64,000 bases of DNA from Deinococcus seoulensis (lineage in GTDB: Bacteria > Deinococcota > Deinococci > Deinococcales > Deinococcaceae): NCBI RefSeq assembly GCF_014648115.1, contig NZ_BMQM01000004.1, positions 1-64,000 on the forward strand, given 5' to 3'. A program made the translations under genes and the position numbers. Numbering within the stretch: the first letter of the stretch is position 1; the number at the start of each line of letters is the position of its first letter. Under the pieces are notes generated by a model that saw only the letters and a list, made by a program, of their open reading frames with translations, made no database searches and had not been told where the DNA came from. Of this stretch, positions 32,810-41,275 are shown one piece after another.

Positions 32810-33280
32810 TCAGTTGGCGAGGTAACGGATGAAGTCCCGCATGTCACTCACGCAGGCGGGCGAGTGCTGCGCGGCGCTGCTGCCGGTCACGGTGCGCAGC
32901 ACGCCCCGGTCACTCAGGTACAGCTGACTCACGCGGTACTTCACGCCCGCCTGCTGGTAGTCGTACGCGGCCAGCACGCCCCAGTTCCCGGCGCGGTCCA
33001 CGGGCTGCGTGACGACATTACTGACGCTGCGGCCCAGGGACGACTGGAGTTTCACGGCGAACGAACGGGCGTCGTCGGGCGTGGTGAACTGCGGGAAGGC
33101 CTGACCGTGGCGTTCCTCCCGCATGACGCACTGGCCGCTGGGGTCCGCCCAGAAATTGGCGTCGCCGTTCAGGGGGGTCCAGCCGGTGATGGGCACGATC
33201 AGGGCGGCGCTGCGGCCGGACAGGGCAAGCAGCGTCAGCAGAACAGGGGCCAGAAGGGCAGGGAAGGCGCGGGCAGGCAT
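32810..33280 (-). CDS. Secreted protein of unknown function
   Basis: 156 aa with a clear signal peptide ([20 protein letters not shown]). The mature part is beta-rich with two Cys (QCVM and PACVSD) that could pair, and contains [26 protein letters not shown] know no family. TAGGCT (33296-33291) lies 10 nt before ATG 33280. It lies between mraY and a GNAT gene without obvious linkage. Confidence 0.65.
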   Translation of the reverse strand: MPARAFPALLAPVLLTLLALSGRSAALIVPITGWTPLNGDANFWADPSGQCVMREERHGQAFPQFTTPDDARSFAVKLQSSLGRSVSNVVTQPVDRAGNWGVLAAYDYQQAGVKYRVSQLYLSDRGVLRTVTGSSAAQHSPACVSDMRDFIRYLAN

Positions 33281-33389
33281 CTTGACTCCGAGCCTAGCAA
33301 AGGCATTCTGACAATCTTGACCAGATTCTCATGAACACGCACACCACGGTGGCGGGGCACACGGATTCACACTTTCTGCCGCGTTGTCC

Positions 33390-34055
33390 TCAGCGGCCGC
33401 CCAGCGCCTCCAGCCGCGCCAGCAGGCCCGCCTTCACGGCAGGCCACTCGCCGGCCAGCACGCTGAACATCACCGAGTCGCGCGTGAACCCGTCCGGGCG
33501 GCGCTGGTAGGTGCGCAACACGCCCTCGCGCACGGCGCCCAGCCGTGTCATGGCCCGCAGGCTGCGTTCGTTGCGGGCGTCCACCTTGAACTGCACCCGC
33601 CCGGCCCCCAGCATCTCGAAGGCGCGCGTCATGAGCAGCAGTTTCGCCTCCGGGTTCACGGCCGTGCCCTGCGCGGCGGGCAGCAGCATCGTGCCGATCT
33701 CGACCCAGCCGTCGGCGGCGTTCACCTCACTGAAACTGACGCGCCCCACGGTCGGCCCCGGCACGCCCCCCGGCCCGTTCCGGCGGACCGCGAAGTTCAC
33801 GCGGTCTGGCAGGGCGTTCAGCCGCTCCAGGTACGCTGCCCAGGCGTCCACCGTCGCCTCCTGCGGGCCGCCCCGCGCCAGGAAGCGCAGCGTGTCGGGT
33901 GTCGCCCCGGCGTGCAGGTCGGCGGCGTGCCCGGCGTGCAGGGCCTCCAGCGTCACCGCCCGCCCCGCCAGGGTGGGGGCCAGCAGCCACTCCGCTTCCG
34001 GCAACGGCGCGGGCGGAGAAACGATGGAGTCAGGTCCGACCGGTGGGACGTTCAC
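33390..34055 (-). CDS. GNAT acetyltransferase (RimJ/RimL type)
   Basis: A 221-aa N-acetyltransferase: VTLEALHAGHAADL start, NFAVRR strand, EIGTMLLPAAQGTAVNPEAKLLLMTRAFE (acetyl-CoA-binding segment, cited in part) and RVQFKVDARNERSLRAMTRLGAVREGVLR near the end, as in RimL-type enzymes acting on proteins or small amines. GTG 34055 is chosen since TACGAT (34068-34063) lies 7 nt upstream; the ATG at 34064 is inside the box. Substrate unknown. Confidence 0.85.
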   Translation of the reverse strand: MNVPPVGPDSIVSPPAPLPEAEWLLAPTLAGRAVTLEALHAGHAADLHAGATPDTLRFLARGGPQEATVDAWAAYLERLNALPDRVNFAVRRNGPGGVPGPTVGRVSFSEVNAADGWVEIGTMLLPAAQGTAVNPEAKLLLMTRAFEMLGAGRVQFKVDARNERSLRAMTRLGAVREGVLRTYQRRPDGFTRDSVMFSVLAGEWPAVKAGLLARLEALGGR

Positions 34056-34062
34056 GCCGCCC

Positions 34063-34068
34063 ATCGTA
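34063..34068 (-). promoter_or_regulatory. Leaderless -10 box of the GNAT gene
   Basis: TACGAT on the minus strand, 7 nt before GTG 34055. Confidence 0.6.
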
Positions 34069-34120
34069 CTGGCCGCCCCCGCCGCGCCCGGCCGCGCAGG
34101 TGAGGACCAGTGCCCCGGCG

Positions 34121-34561
34121 TCAGCCCCGGTGGTACGGTTCCCCGGCGCTGATGGTACTGGCGCGGTACAGGGCCTCGGCCAGCACCACCATCGCCAGGT
34201 CGTGCGGCAGGGTCAGCAACCCCAGACTCCACAGCGCGTGCGCCGAGGCCCGCAGGTCGTCCGTGTGTCCGTCCGGCCCGCCGATCGCGAAGGCCAGTTC
34301 ACCCACACCGCCCAGCGCCTGCGCGTCCAGGTACGCGCTGAGGTCCTCGCTGGAGAACTGCCGCCCGCGTGGGTCCAGCAGCACCAGCGGGGACTTCCCG
34401 GCCGCGCGGCGCACCGCCTCGCTCTCCAGCGCCTGCGTGCGGCCGTTCACGCGCGTCACCTGAAGTTTGTGGTAGCGGCGCAGGCGTTTCTCGTACTCGT
34501 CCCAGCCGGTGCGGGCGTACGCGAGTTTCGGTTCTCCAACGGTGATCAGGTGCAACCTCAC
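34121..34561 (-). CDS. rlmH: 23S rRNA (pseudouridine-1915-N3)-methyltransferase
   Basis: This 146-aa SPOUT methyltransferase modifies pseudouridine 1915 in helix 69 of 23S rRNA. It begins RLHLITVGEPK and has LLDPRGRQFSSEDLS, the knot segment LAFAIGGPDGH and the C-terminal ALYRASTISAGEPYHRG. Length agrees with the family (about 155). GTG 34561 is set by TAGGCT (34574-34569) exactly 7 nt upstream. Confidence 0.94.
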   Translation of the reverse strand: MRLHLITVGEPKLAYARTGWDEYEKRLRRYHKLQVTRVNGRTQALESEAVRRAAGKSPLVLLDPRGRQFSSEDLSAYLDAQALGGVGELAFAIGGPDGHTDDLRASAHALWSLGLLTLPHDLAMVVLAEALYRASTISAGEPYHRG

Positions 34562-34568
34562 GCCCGCC

Positions 34569-34574
34569 AGCCTA
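34569..34574 (-). promoter_or_regulatory. Leaderless -10 box of rlmH
   Basis: TAGGCT on the minus strand, 7 nt before GTG 34561. Confidence 0.62.
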
Positions 34575-34648
34575 CGCCACCGCCCGTCCCTGAGCGCGCG
34601 GCGCGGCCAAACCCATGTCCGCGCACGGCGCGGCGCGTTCCGGCCCGC

Positions 34649-34654
34649 TAGACT
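34649..34654 (+). promoter_or_regulatory. Leaderless -10 box before the rsmI operon
   Basis: TAGACT followed by 7 nt and ATG 34662 of a 19-codon leader ORF. Confidence 0.62.
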
Positions 34655-34661
34655 GTCGCTC

Positions 34662-34721
34662 ATGCAAGGCGCGACGAAATCCCCTGGACCCACCCGGCGG
34701 GCCGCCCGGACGTCCGCGTGA
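34662..34721 (+). CDS. 19-codon leaderless leader ORF of the rsmI operon
   Basis: ATG 34662, 7 nt after TAGACT, opens 19 codons (MQGATKSPGP...) ending in a TGA that overlaps the GTG of the next gene (GTGA, 34718-34721). It could load ribosomes on a leaderless mRNA and hand them to an internal start that lacks a good SD. The peptide is basic and shows no domain. Confidence 0.5.
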   Translation: MQGATKSPGPTRRAARTSA

Positions 34722-35146
34722 ACTACGCGGCGACCCTGGCCATCCTGGCCGTCCTGGCCTTCTGCTTCCCGCTGACCGTGCGGCTGGGGTCGGTGGTGGG
34801 CGTGCCGGAAGCCGTGTCCGTGTCCATCATGGGCGCGGTCCTGACCTTCGGACTGGCGACCTTCCTGGTGCGCTGGCAGGTCAACCGGCACCGCGTCCAC
34901 CTGGAGCGGCTGGAAGCGGCGCGCGCGCAGGTGACGGCCGACCCCCAGAACCCCCGGTCGTACTTCGTGGCCGGAGAGCACCTGGGCAGCCTGCTGCTGC
35001 GCCTGGACCGCCGCCGCGAGGCCGCCGAGGTCATCGACCGCTACGCGCGGCTGGCCGGAGCACGTGAATCAGAGATCGTCGCGCTGCGCGAGGCACTCTC
35101 GAGCGCCGAGCGGCGGCAACGCCGCGCCCAGAGGAGGGAAGCATGA
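34718..35146 (+). CDS. Membrane protein with TPR-like tail
   Basis: 142 aa: two membrane segments (AATLAILAVLAFCFPLTV; SIMGAVLTFGLATFLV), then a cytosolic helical tail with a TPR-like repeat (RSYFVAGEHLGSLLLRLDRR, EVIDRYARLAG) and a basic end. GTG 34718 overlaps the leader ORF. Its own stop overlaps the next ATG (ATGA). Similar two-TM plus TPR proteins occur beside translation genes but have no assigned role. Confidence 0.65.
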   Translation: MNYAATLAILAVLAFCFPLTVRLGSVVGVPEAVSVSIMGAVLTFGLATFLVRWQVNRHRVHLERLEAARAQVTADPQNPRSYFVAGEHLGSLLLRLDRRREAAEVIDRYARLAGARESEIVALREALSSAERRQRRAQRREA

Positions 35147-35463
35147 AAGCCTACAAGGGCGTCGTGGAAAACGGCGTGGTCGTCATCATCGGGGGCCGCC
35201 TGCCGGAAGGCACGGTCGTGACTGTCACGGTCGGCGAGGGCGAACTGCTGCGCGCCCGCATCACCAACGTCCTCAAGCGCCCCCGCAAGGTCAAGGTGCG
35301 CCTGAAGCCGAACACCGGACTGGCTGCCAGTTTCACCGAGCGTGCCGCGCAGATCGGCTCGCAGGCCAGCCAGCTGGGCGAGCGGGCCAGCAGCGCCGCC
35401 AGCGAACTGGGGCACGCCCTGAGCGGCCCGCTGCGGCAGGGAGCCGAACCGGCCAATGAGTGA
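35143..35463 (+). CDS. Small protein with DUF104-like N-terminus
   Basis: 106 aa. The first 35 residues (MKAYKGVVENGVVVIIGG, LPEGTVVTVTV) resemble the short beta domain of DUF104/AF2212-type antitoxin-like proteins. The rest is a basic strand-rich part and an Ala/Ser-rich amphipathic helix. No toxin partner is next to it, so an antitoxin role is doubtful. ATGA overlap upstream and an 8-nt overlap with rsmI downstream show strong coupling. Confidence 0.6.
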   Translation: MKAYKGVVENGVVVIIGGRLPEGTVVTVTVGEGELLRARITNVLKRPRKVKVRLKPNTGLAASFTERAAQIGSQASQLGERASSAASELGHALSGPLRQGAEPANE

Positions 35464-36427
35464 CCCGCACACCGATCCGTACTCTGACCTGCCCGGCGAC
35501 CCGGACACGCAGCCGGACCTGGAATCGGACCTGGGCGCCGCCCCGGAGACCGACTTCAGTCCGGTGGGCATCCCGGACGGGGCGCGCGTGTGGCTGGTGC
35601 CCACCCCGGTCGGGAACCTGGGCGACATCACGTTGCGGGCGCTGGAGGTCCTGCGGGCCGCCGACGCGGTCGCCTGCGAGGACACCCGCCGCACCGGGGC
35701 ACTCCTGACGCACCTGGGGATCCGCAAGCCGCTGGTGCGGCTGGACGCGCACACCATGCGCCGCGCGCCGCAGGTGCTCGAGAAGTACCCGCGACTGGCG
35801 TACGTCAGTGACGCCGGTACGCCCGGCATCAGCGATCCGGGCGCGGAACTCGTGCAGGCGGCCGTGGCTGCCGACACGCCCGTGGAGGTGCTGCCCGGCG
35901 CGACCGCCTTCGTGCCCGCACTGGTGCTGTCGGGCCTGCCCGGCGGACGCTTCACCTTCGAGGGATTCCTGCCACGCAGTGGCCGGGAACGCAAGGAGCG
36001 GCTGGCGGCCGTCGCGGCCCGCGCGGAGACCAGCGTGCTGTACGAGAGTCCGCACCGCCTGCACGCCACGCTGCTGGACCTCGCGCAGGCGTGCGGGGAG
36101 GGTCGCGCGGCGAGCGTCACGCGGGAACTCAGCAAGCGCTTCGAGGAGACGGCGCGCGGCACCCTGAGCGAACTGGCCGCGCATTTCAGCGGCGGCGTGC
36201 GCGGCGAGATCGCCGTGGTCGTCGCGGGCCGCAGCGACGCCGAGCGGGCCGCCGAGGCCGCGCAGGTCGATCATCTGGGGCAGGCGCAGGCCTGGGCGGC
36301 CAGTGGACTGGGGGTCAGGGATATACGTGACCTTCTCGTTTCGCAGGGTTTGCGTAAGAATGACGCATATACTCTGGCGTTACAGGCAACCGGCACCCAG
36401 GCCGGGCCGCCGTCACGCCGCCCATGA
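35456..36427 (+). CDS. rsmI: 16S rRNA (cytidine-1402-2'-O)-methyltransferase
   Basis: A 323-aa tetrapyrrole-methylase-fold enzyme that methylates the ribose of C1402 in 16S rRNA. Motifs are WLVPTPVGNLGDITLRALE, CEDTRRTG, VSDAGTPGISDPG, LPGATAFVPAL and LYESPHRL. An acidic 40-residue N-terminal extension precedes the core. The start overlaps the previous gene by 8 nt. A TATACT box for pfkA lies inside its 3' end. Confidence 0.94.
   Translation: MSDPHTDPYSDLPGDPDTQPDLESDLGAAPETDFSPVGIPDGARVWLVPTPVGNLGDITLRALEVLRAADAVACEDTRRTGALLTHLGIRKPLVRLDAHTMRRAPQVLEKYPRLAYVSDAGTPGISDPGAELVQAAVAADTPVEVLPGATAFVPALVLSGLPGGRFTFEGFLPRSGRERKERLAAVAARAETSVLYESPHRLHATLLDLAQACGEGRAASVTRELSKRFEETARGTLSELAAHFSGGVRGEIAVVVAGRSDAERAAEAAQVDHLGQAQAWAASGLGVRDIRDLLVSQGLRKNDAYTLALQATGTQAGPPSRRP
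36368..36373 (+). promoter_or_regulatory. Possible pfkA -10 box inside rsmI
   Basis: TATACT about 67 nt before the pfkA ATG. No clear -35 was found. Confidence 0.35.
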
Positions 36428-36439
36428 AACGAGGCCACT

Positions 36440-37474
36440 ATGACCGACCAGCACACCCCGCCCGCCGCCCTGACCGCTGAACCCACCCGCCACTCCAACC
36501 CGCAGGGCGTGCGCCGCGTCGCCGTCCTGACCAGCGGCGGCGACGCCCCCGGCATGAACGCCGCCATCCGCGCGGTCGTCCGCACCGCCACCTTCGAGGG
36601 CATCGAGGTCGTCGGCGTGCGCCGCGGCTTCTCGGGCCTGCACCGCGGCGAGTTGCAGGTCCTCGGGCCGCGCGACGTGGCCAACACCATCCAGCGCGGC
36701 GGCACCATCCTCCTGACCGCCCGCAGCCACACCTGGCGCACCCCGGAAGGCCGCGCGCGCGGCGCCCAGCACCTGCGCGACTGGAACGTGGACGGCCTGA
36801 TCGTCATCGGCGGTGACGGCAGCTTCCACGGTGCGCACTACCTGCAGCAGGAGCACGGCATTCCCGTGATCGGCCTGCCCGGCACCATCGACAACGACCT
36901 GTACGGCACCGACCACACCATCGGGTACTTCACGGCCGTCGAGACCGCCCTGGACGCCGTGGATAAACTCCGCGACACCGGCGCCAGCCACGAACGCATC
37001 TTCGTGATCGAGGTCATGGGCCGCCACGCCGGGCACATCGCCCTGGACGTCGCGGTGGCCGGAGGCGCCGAGGAAGTCTTCATTCCCGAGGACGCCAAGG
37101 ACGTCAGTTGCGTCGTGGACGTCGTCAAGGAGAGCGTCGCCAAGGGCAAGACCGGCAGCATCATCATCGTGGCGGAAGGGTATCCGGGCGGCGCGCAGGG
37201 TGTCGCCGACGCCATCCAGGCGGGCACCGGCATGGAAACCCGCGTGAGCATCCTGGGCCACATCCAGCGCGGCGGCAGCCCCGTCAGCAGCGACCGCGTG
37301 CTCGCCAGCCGCCTGGGCGAGGCCGCCGTGTACGCGCTGATGGAAGGCCGCAGCGACGTCATGATCGGCCGCCAGAACCACGGGATCGCGTACGTGCCCC
37401 TCAACGAAACCTGGGAGAAACGCAAGGACGTGAACCGCGACCTGTACCGCTGCGCCAAGACCCTGAGCGTCTGA
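36440..37474 (+). CDS. pfkA: ATP-dependent 6-phosphofructokinase
   Basis: This 344-aa glycolytic enzyme phosphorylates fructose 6-phosphate. It has [14 protein letters not shown] (ATP loop), [10 protein letters not shown] (GGDG indicates ATP rather than PPi use), catalytic [15 protein letters not shown] and [11 protein letters not shown] 24-residue N-terminal extension is present. It follows rsmI by 12 nt, with GAGG before the ATG, and is terminated by a hairpin shared with the convergent binding-protein gene. Confidence 0.95.
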   Translation: MTDQHTPPAALTAEPTRHSNPQGVRRVAVLTSGGDAPGMNAAIRAVVRTATFEGIEVVGVRRGFSGLHRGELQVLGPRDVANTIQRGGTILLTARSHTWRTPEGRARGAQHLRDWNVDGLIVIGGDGSFHGAHYLQQEHGIPVIGLPGTIDNDLYGTDHTIGYFTAVETALDAVDKLRDTGASHERIFVIEVMGRHAGHIALDVAVAGGAEEVFIPEDAKDVSCVVDVVKESVAKGKTGSIIIVAEGYPGGAQGVADAIQAGTGMETRVSILGHIQRGGSPVSSDRVLASRLGEAAVYALMEGRSDVMIGRQNHGIAYVPLNETWEKRKDVNRDLYRCAKTLSV

Positions 37475-37493
37475 CCGCCCTGCAACCAGCAAC

Positions 37494-37520
37494 GCGCCGC
37501 CGGACAGTTCCAGGCGGCGC
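37494..37520. terminator. Hairpin between pfkA and the LivJ-type gene
   Basis: An 8-bp stem GCGCCGCC/GGCGGCGC with an 11-nt loop, followed by T-rich sequence on the plus strand. It serves convergent genes. Confidence 0.65.
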
Positions 37521-37537
37521 GGTTCTGTTTCGGGAGG

Positions 37538-38695
37538 TTACTTGACGGGTGCTTTCACGCTGACGGTCGTGCTGAGTTTCGCCCTGCCGTTCGTGATGTT
37601 CATGACGTACAGGTTGGCGGCGCGGCGGTCCCCGACCGAGTTGAACGCGACCGTGCCGGACAGCAGACCGGTGTACGTGCCGCTGCGGACGGCGGTTTCC
37701 ACCTGCTGGCGGGTGGGGGCCTTCCCGGCGGCTTTCGCGGCGCTCAGGATGCCGCGCAGGGCGACGCGGGCGGCGTCGTACCCGAACATCGCGAAGCCCT
37801 GCGGGGCCACGCCGAACGCCTTGCGGTACGCGGCGGCGAACGTTCTGGCGCCGGGCAGCGACTCGACCGGCGCGGCAGTCGTCGTGAAGTACACGTTGGT
37901 GGCGCCGGTCCCGGCAATCTGCATCAGTTCGCCGCTGTCCAGGCCGTCGCCGCCCACCACGGGCGCCGTGACGCCCGCGCCTCGCAGTTGCCGCAGGAAC
38001 ACGCCCACCTGGTTGTACACGCCGCCGAAGTAGATCGCGTCGGGTTTCTGCAACTTGATCTTGGCGATCACGCTGGAAAAGTCGGCTTTCTCCTCGGTGC
38101 CCTCGTTCGCGATGACCTTCACGCCGCCCGCCTTCAGGCTGCGTTCCACCTCGGTGGCCAGGCCCTCGCCGTACGCGGTCTTGTCGTTCAGGACGTACAC
38201 CTTCTTCGCTTTCAGGGTGGTGCGGATGAAGCTGGCCCCGGCCGGTCCCTGCGCGTCGTCGCGCGGCACGATGCGGTTGATGTTCTTCAGGCCGCGGTCC
38301 GTGACCTGGTTGGCGGTGCTGCCGGAGTTCACCATGACCACGTGACTGCTCTGGAGTGCGGCGCTGGCGGGAATGGTCACGCCGCTGTTCAGCGCGCCGA
38401 TCACGGCCAGGATCTGCCGGTCGGCGGCGATCTTGCGGGCGGCGGCGGTGCCGGTGGCCGGGTCGGCCTGATCGTCGAAGGCGACGAGTTGCAGTTTCAG
38501 GCCCAGTTTCGCGAAGTCCGGCGCGGCCTCGCGGATGGCGAGGTCGGTGCCGTTACGGACCTGCGTGCCGAGGTTCCCGATGGACCCGGACAGGGGGCTG
38601 AGGGTGGCGATCTTGATGGTGGTCTGCTGGGCGTGCGCGGCGCTCTGGGCGAGCAGCAGGGCGGCCAGGGTCATGGTGAAACGGGTGGCAGGCAT
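37538..38695 (-). CDS. Branched-chain amino-acid-type ABC substrate-binding protein
   Basis: A 385-aa periplasmic-binding-fold type I protein (LivJ/Peripla_BP_6). Signal peptide (TMTLAALLLAQSAAHAQ), TIKIATLSPLSG start of the mature domain, VIGALNSGVTIPAS, VYVLNDKTAYGEGL, and GFAMFGYDAARVAL. No permease or ATPase genes adjoin it, so it works with a transporter encoded elsewhere. GAGGAG lies before ATG 38695. Amide or amino acid ligands are possible. Confidence 0.88.
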   Translation of the reverse strand: MPATRFTMTLAALLLAQSAAHAQQTTIKIATLSPLSGSIGNLGTQVRNGTDLAIREAAPDFAKLGLKLQLVAFDDQADPATGTAAARKIAADRQILAVIGALNSGVTIPASAALQSSHVVMVNSGSTANQVTDRGLKNINRIVPRDDAQGPAGASFIRTTLKAKKVYVLNDKTAYGEGLATEVERSLKAGGVKVIANEGTEEKADFSSVIAKIKLQKPDAIYFGGVYNQVGVFLRQLRGAGVTAPVVGGDGLDSGELMQIAGTGATNVYFTTTAAPVESLPGARTFAAAYRKAFGVAPQGFAMFGYDAARVALRGILSAAKAAGKAPTRQQVETAVRSGTYTGLLSGTVAFNSVGDRRAANLYVMNITNGRAKLSTTVSVKAPVK

Positions 38696-38996
38696 GGTGT
38701 GAACTCCTCGTGACGGGCGGACCGGAGGGGAAGGTGGGTCCGTCGCCGTCCGAGGATAGGCCGCTGCGGGCGGGTGGCCGGGGGATGTCCAGCCAGATAC
38801 GGGGCCGTGAAGGGCCGGGTGTCTACACAGGTTTGTCTGCGCCCAGCCGCATAAAATCGGGTTTAGTCCGTCTGGGCGGCACTTAAAGGTCTGAAAAACA
38901 GACAGAAGCAGAGGGGCGTGGTCCGGGCAGGGCGGCGGGGGCCGCGCGTCACCGGAACAACCCCCGGACCGCGCGGCCCCCGCCGCCCTGAATTAA
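38696..38996. other. Intergenic region with a long inverted repeat
   Basis: It contains the promoter region of the LivJ-type gene, a small GTCTG/CAGAC hairpin near 38889-38903 and the 21-bp inverted repeat at 38928-38990. No gene was seen. Confidence 0.4.
38928..38990. repeat. Perfect 21-bp inverted repeat
   Basis: Arms 38928-38948 and 38970-38990 are perfectly complementary and nearly pure G+C. The 21-nt loop can pair further with 38921-38927. It sits 6 nt from the left flank of miniature element copy 5. Terminator-like, but no gene end is close by. Confidence 0.75.
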
Positions 38997-39130
38997 TACG
39001 GATTCCGTTTGTTTCGCCAACAATCCGGAACTTCACCGCCCCTGCCGGCTCCACGTCCGGAACCCGCCAAGCTCCCACTCGCTTCGCTCGGACCCAGCGG
39101 GCTTTGCAGCCCATTCAATCGGAGTCCGTA
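38997..39130 (+). mobile_element. Miniature inverted-repeat element, copy 5 (full length)
   Basis: A 134-bp copy, TACGGATTCCG...CGGAGTCCGTA, flanked by TAA on both sides (38994-38996, 39131-39133). It lies 19 nt past the malG stop. The left half of the central hairpin has diverged. Confidence 0.78.
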
Positions 39131-39149
39131 TAAGAACCGACCGGCCGGA

Positions 39150-40001
39150 TCAGCCCTTGACGGCCCCGGCAGTCAGGCCCGACACGATGTTGCGCTGGAA
39201 CACCAGCACCAGAATGATCAGCGGCACCGTCACCACGATACTGGCGGCCATGATCTGCCCCCACGGCTGGTCGAACTGCGTGGCGCCCGAGTAGTTCGCG
39301 ATCACGACCGGCACCGTGCGGTTGGTACTGGTGAACGTCAGCGCGAACAGGTACTCGTTCCAGGCGTTGATGAACGCCAGCAGTCCGGTCGTGACCAGCG
39401 CCGGCATCATGACCGGGAACAGCACCAGGAACAGCGTCTGTAGCGGGCTGGCGCCGTCCACCAGCGCCGCTTCCTCCAGTTCGCCCGGAATGTCACGCAC
39501 GAAACTGGTCAGCACCCACACCGTGAACGGAATCGTGAAGATCAGGTACGACATGATCAGGCCCAGCGGGTTGTTGTACAGCCCGAAGTTGTTGATCAGG
39601 GTGTACAGCCCCGACAGCACTGCGATCTGCGGGAACACGCTGACCGCCAGGATCACGTACATCACGATGGCCTTCCCCTTGAACCGGAACCGGCCCAGCG
39701 CGTACGCCGAGAACGCACCCAGCAGCAGGCTGATGGCGACCGAGCCGACCGCCACGATCAGCGATTGCAGCAGGCCGCGCTGGAAGTTCGGGTTGGCGAA
39801 GACCTCGGTGTAGTTGCTCAGGGTGGTTTTCGCCGCGATGAACTGCGTGGGCGTCAGGAACAGGTCGCCGGGCGACCGCAGGCTGGTCAGGACCGCCCAG
39901 AAGAACGGAGCGAGCAGGTACACGCCGATCACGATCACCAGCAGGTAGAACGCGGCGCGTTGCAGGTAGTACAGGGTGGGGTTCTTGCTTTTCAGGTTCA
40001 T
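39150..40001 (-). CDS. malG: ABC transporter permease (MalG-type), trehalose/maltose
   Basis: 283 aa with six membrane segments and the EAA loop [21 protein letters not shown] (cited as the EAA motif, about 180-200) that docks the ATPase. It pairs with the MalF-type permease 27 nt upstream and the MalE-type protein. ATG 40001 has AAGGAGG upstream. The MsmX/MalK-type ATPase is not in the window. Confidence 0.9.
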   Translation of the reverse strand: MNLKSKNPTLYYLQRAAFYLLVIVIGVYLLAPFFWAVLTSLRSPGDLFLTPTQFIAAKTTLSNYTEVFANPNFQRGLLQSLIVAVGSVAISLLLGAFSAYALGRFRFKGKAIVMYVILAVSVFPQIAVLSGLYTLINNFGLYNNPLGLIMSYLIFTIPFTVWVLTSFVRDIPGELEEAALVDGASPLQTLFLVLFPVMMPALVTTGLLAFINAWNEYLFALTFTSTNRTVPVVIANYSGATQFDQPWGQIMAASIVVTVPLIILVLVFQRNIVSGLTAGAVKG

Positions 40002-40028
40002 GTGTTCACCTCCTTGGCGGTGTGGGGC

Positions 40029-40970
40029 TCAGTCGAACTTCACGCGGAACGCCGTGACGTAGATCACGACGATCACCATGATGATCACGAACACGGCCAC
40101 GCTGACGGCGCTGCCCATGCCCAGCAGTTGATTGTCGATCAGCGCCTGCCGGGCGTACCCGGTCATGCTGGTGCGGGCCGCGCTGACGTTCCCCAGCATC
40201 ACGGACATGATGTCGAACACGCGCAGGGCGTCCAGGCTGCGGAACACCAGTGCCACCAGCAGCGCCGGGCGCAGCAGCGGCAGCGTCAGGCGCCAGAACT
40301 GCGTCCACTTGCTCGCGCCGTCCATGTCGGCCGCCTCGTACATGTCGCTCGGCAGGCTCTGGAGGCCGGCCAGGATCAGCAGCGCCATGAAACTGGTGGT
40401 CTTCCAGACATCCACCGCGATCATCGCCCAGATGCGCTGCTCGACACCCAGGAACTCGTTCGAGCTGGCCAGCAGCGCCACGCCGCCCAGCACGCCGCGC
40501 CCCACCAGACCGAAGGAGTCGTTGTACAGGTACGCCCACATCTGCGCCGACACGACCGTGGGAATCGCCCAGGGAACCAGCATGGCGGTCCGCAGGAACC
40601 CGCGTCCCTTGAAGGCGCTGTTCACGACCAGCGCGATGATCATCCCGAACACCGTTTCCAGGAACACCGAGATCACGGTGAACAGCAGCGTGTTCTTCAC
40701 GGCGCCCCACCACTGCGGATCCTGTAAGAAGCCCAGCGCGATGCCGTCCTCGGTGGTGAACCAGAAGTTCCCCAGCCCGATGAAGGTCTTCTGGTCCGGC
40801 GCGGTCAGGTTCGCCTCGAACATCGAGAAGTAGATGGTGCGGTACAGCGGGTACCCGGCCACCAGCGCAATGGCGATCAGCGTGGGCAGCAGCAGCCAGA
40901 AGGCCTGACGGGCGCGGGCCGTTTCGATGCCTCGGGTCTTGGCGGGTTTCGGTGCGGTATTCACGGTCAT
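40029..40970 (-). CDS. malF: ABC transporter permease (MalF-type), trehalose/maltose
   Basis: 313 aa, six membrane segments, EAA loop YEAADMDGASKWTQFWRLTLP. The first segment follows a charged N-terminus. AAGGAGG precedes ATG 40970. It is separated from malE by 305 nt containing an attenuator-like hairpin, which would make permeases less abundant than the binding protein. Confidence 0.9.
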   Translation of the reverse strand: MTVNTAPKPAKTRGIETARARQAFWLLLPTLIAIALVAGYPLYRTIYFSMFEANLTAPDQKTFIGLGNFWFTTEDGIALGFLQDPQWWGAVKNTLLFTVISVFLETVFGMIIALVVNSAFKGRGFLRTAMLVPWAIPTVVSAQMWAYLYNDSFGLVGRGVLGGVALLASSNEFLGVEQRIWAMIAVDVWKTTSFMALLILAGLQSLPSDMYEAADMDGASKWTQFWRLTLPLLRPALLVALVFRSLDALRVFDIMSVMLGNVSAARTSMTGYARQALIDNQLLGMGSAVSVAVFVIIMVIVVIYVTAFRVKFD

Positions 40971-41275
40971 GATCGGAAAGCCTCCTTCGGCACGTGATCA
41001 GGGAATGCGGGAAACCGGGACGCGCGGCGCGGCGCTGGTTGACGGCTCCGGGAGACCCGCGGCTGACAACCGGAATGGGGTCCGGTAGGTGAATGAAGGC
41101 AGTGTACGTGCCGTGAGGGGAAGTGCCTGAAGCAGTGTGTAAACAGTGAAGGTTCAGCAAACGTGGCCGCGCGGGCAGGGCAGCCAGGATCGGCCCAGGA
41201 AAGGGGGGACACCCCAGAAACGGGCGTCCCCCCTGACTCACACCGGCCGGAAGCGGGGGCCGGAGTGGTGAACGC
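40971..41275 (-). other. malE-malF intergenic region
   Basis: No gene was seen. It contains the attenuator hairpin at 41203-41233. Confidence 0.4.
41203..41233 (-). terminator. Attenuator hairpin between malE and malF
   Basis: GGGGGG-AC-NCCC (41203-41214) pairs with 41222-41233. One pair is G-U only in the minus-strand RNA and A-C on the plus, so the fold belongs to the mal transcript. A short U stretch follows, fitting partial termination. Confidence 0.6.

Noticed and set aside
35143..35463. Toxin-antitoxin pair based on the DUF104-like protein
   Set aside because: No toxin-like neighbour. The gene is embedded between a membrane protein and rsmI, so antitoxin function is not supported.
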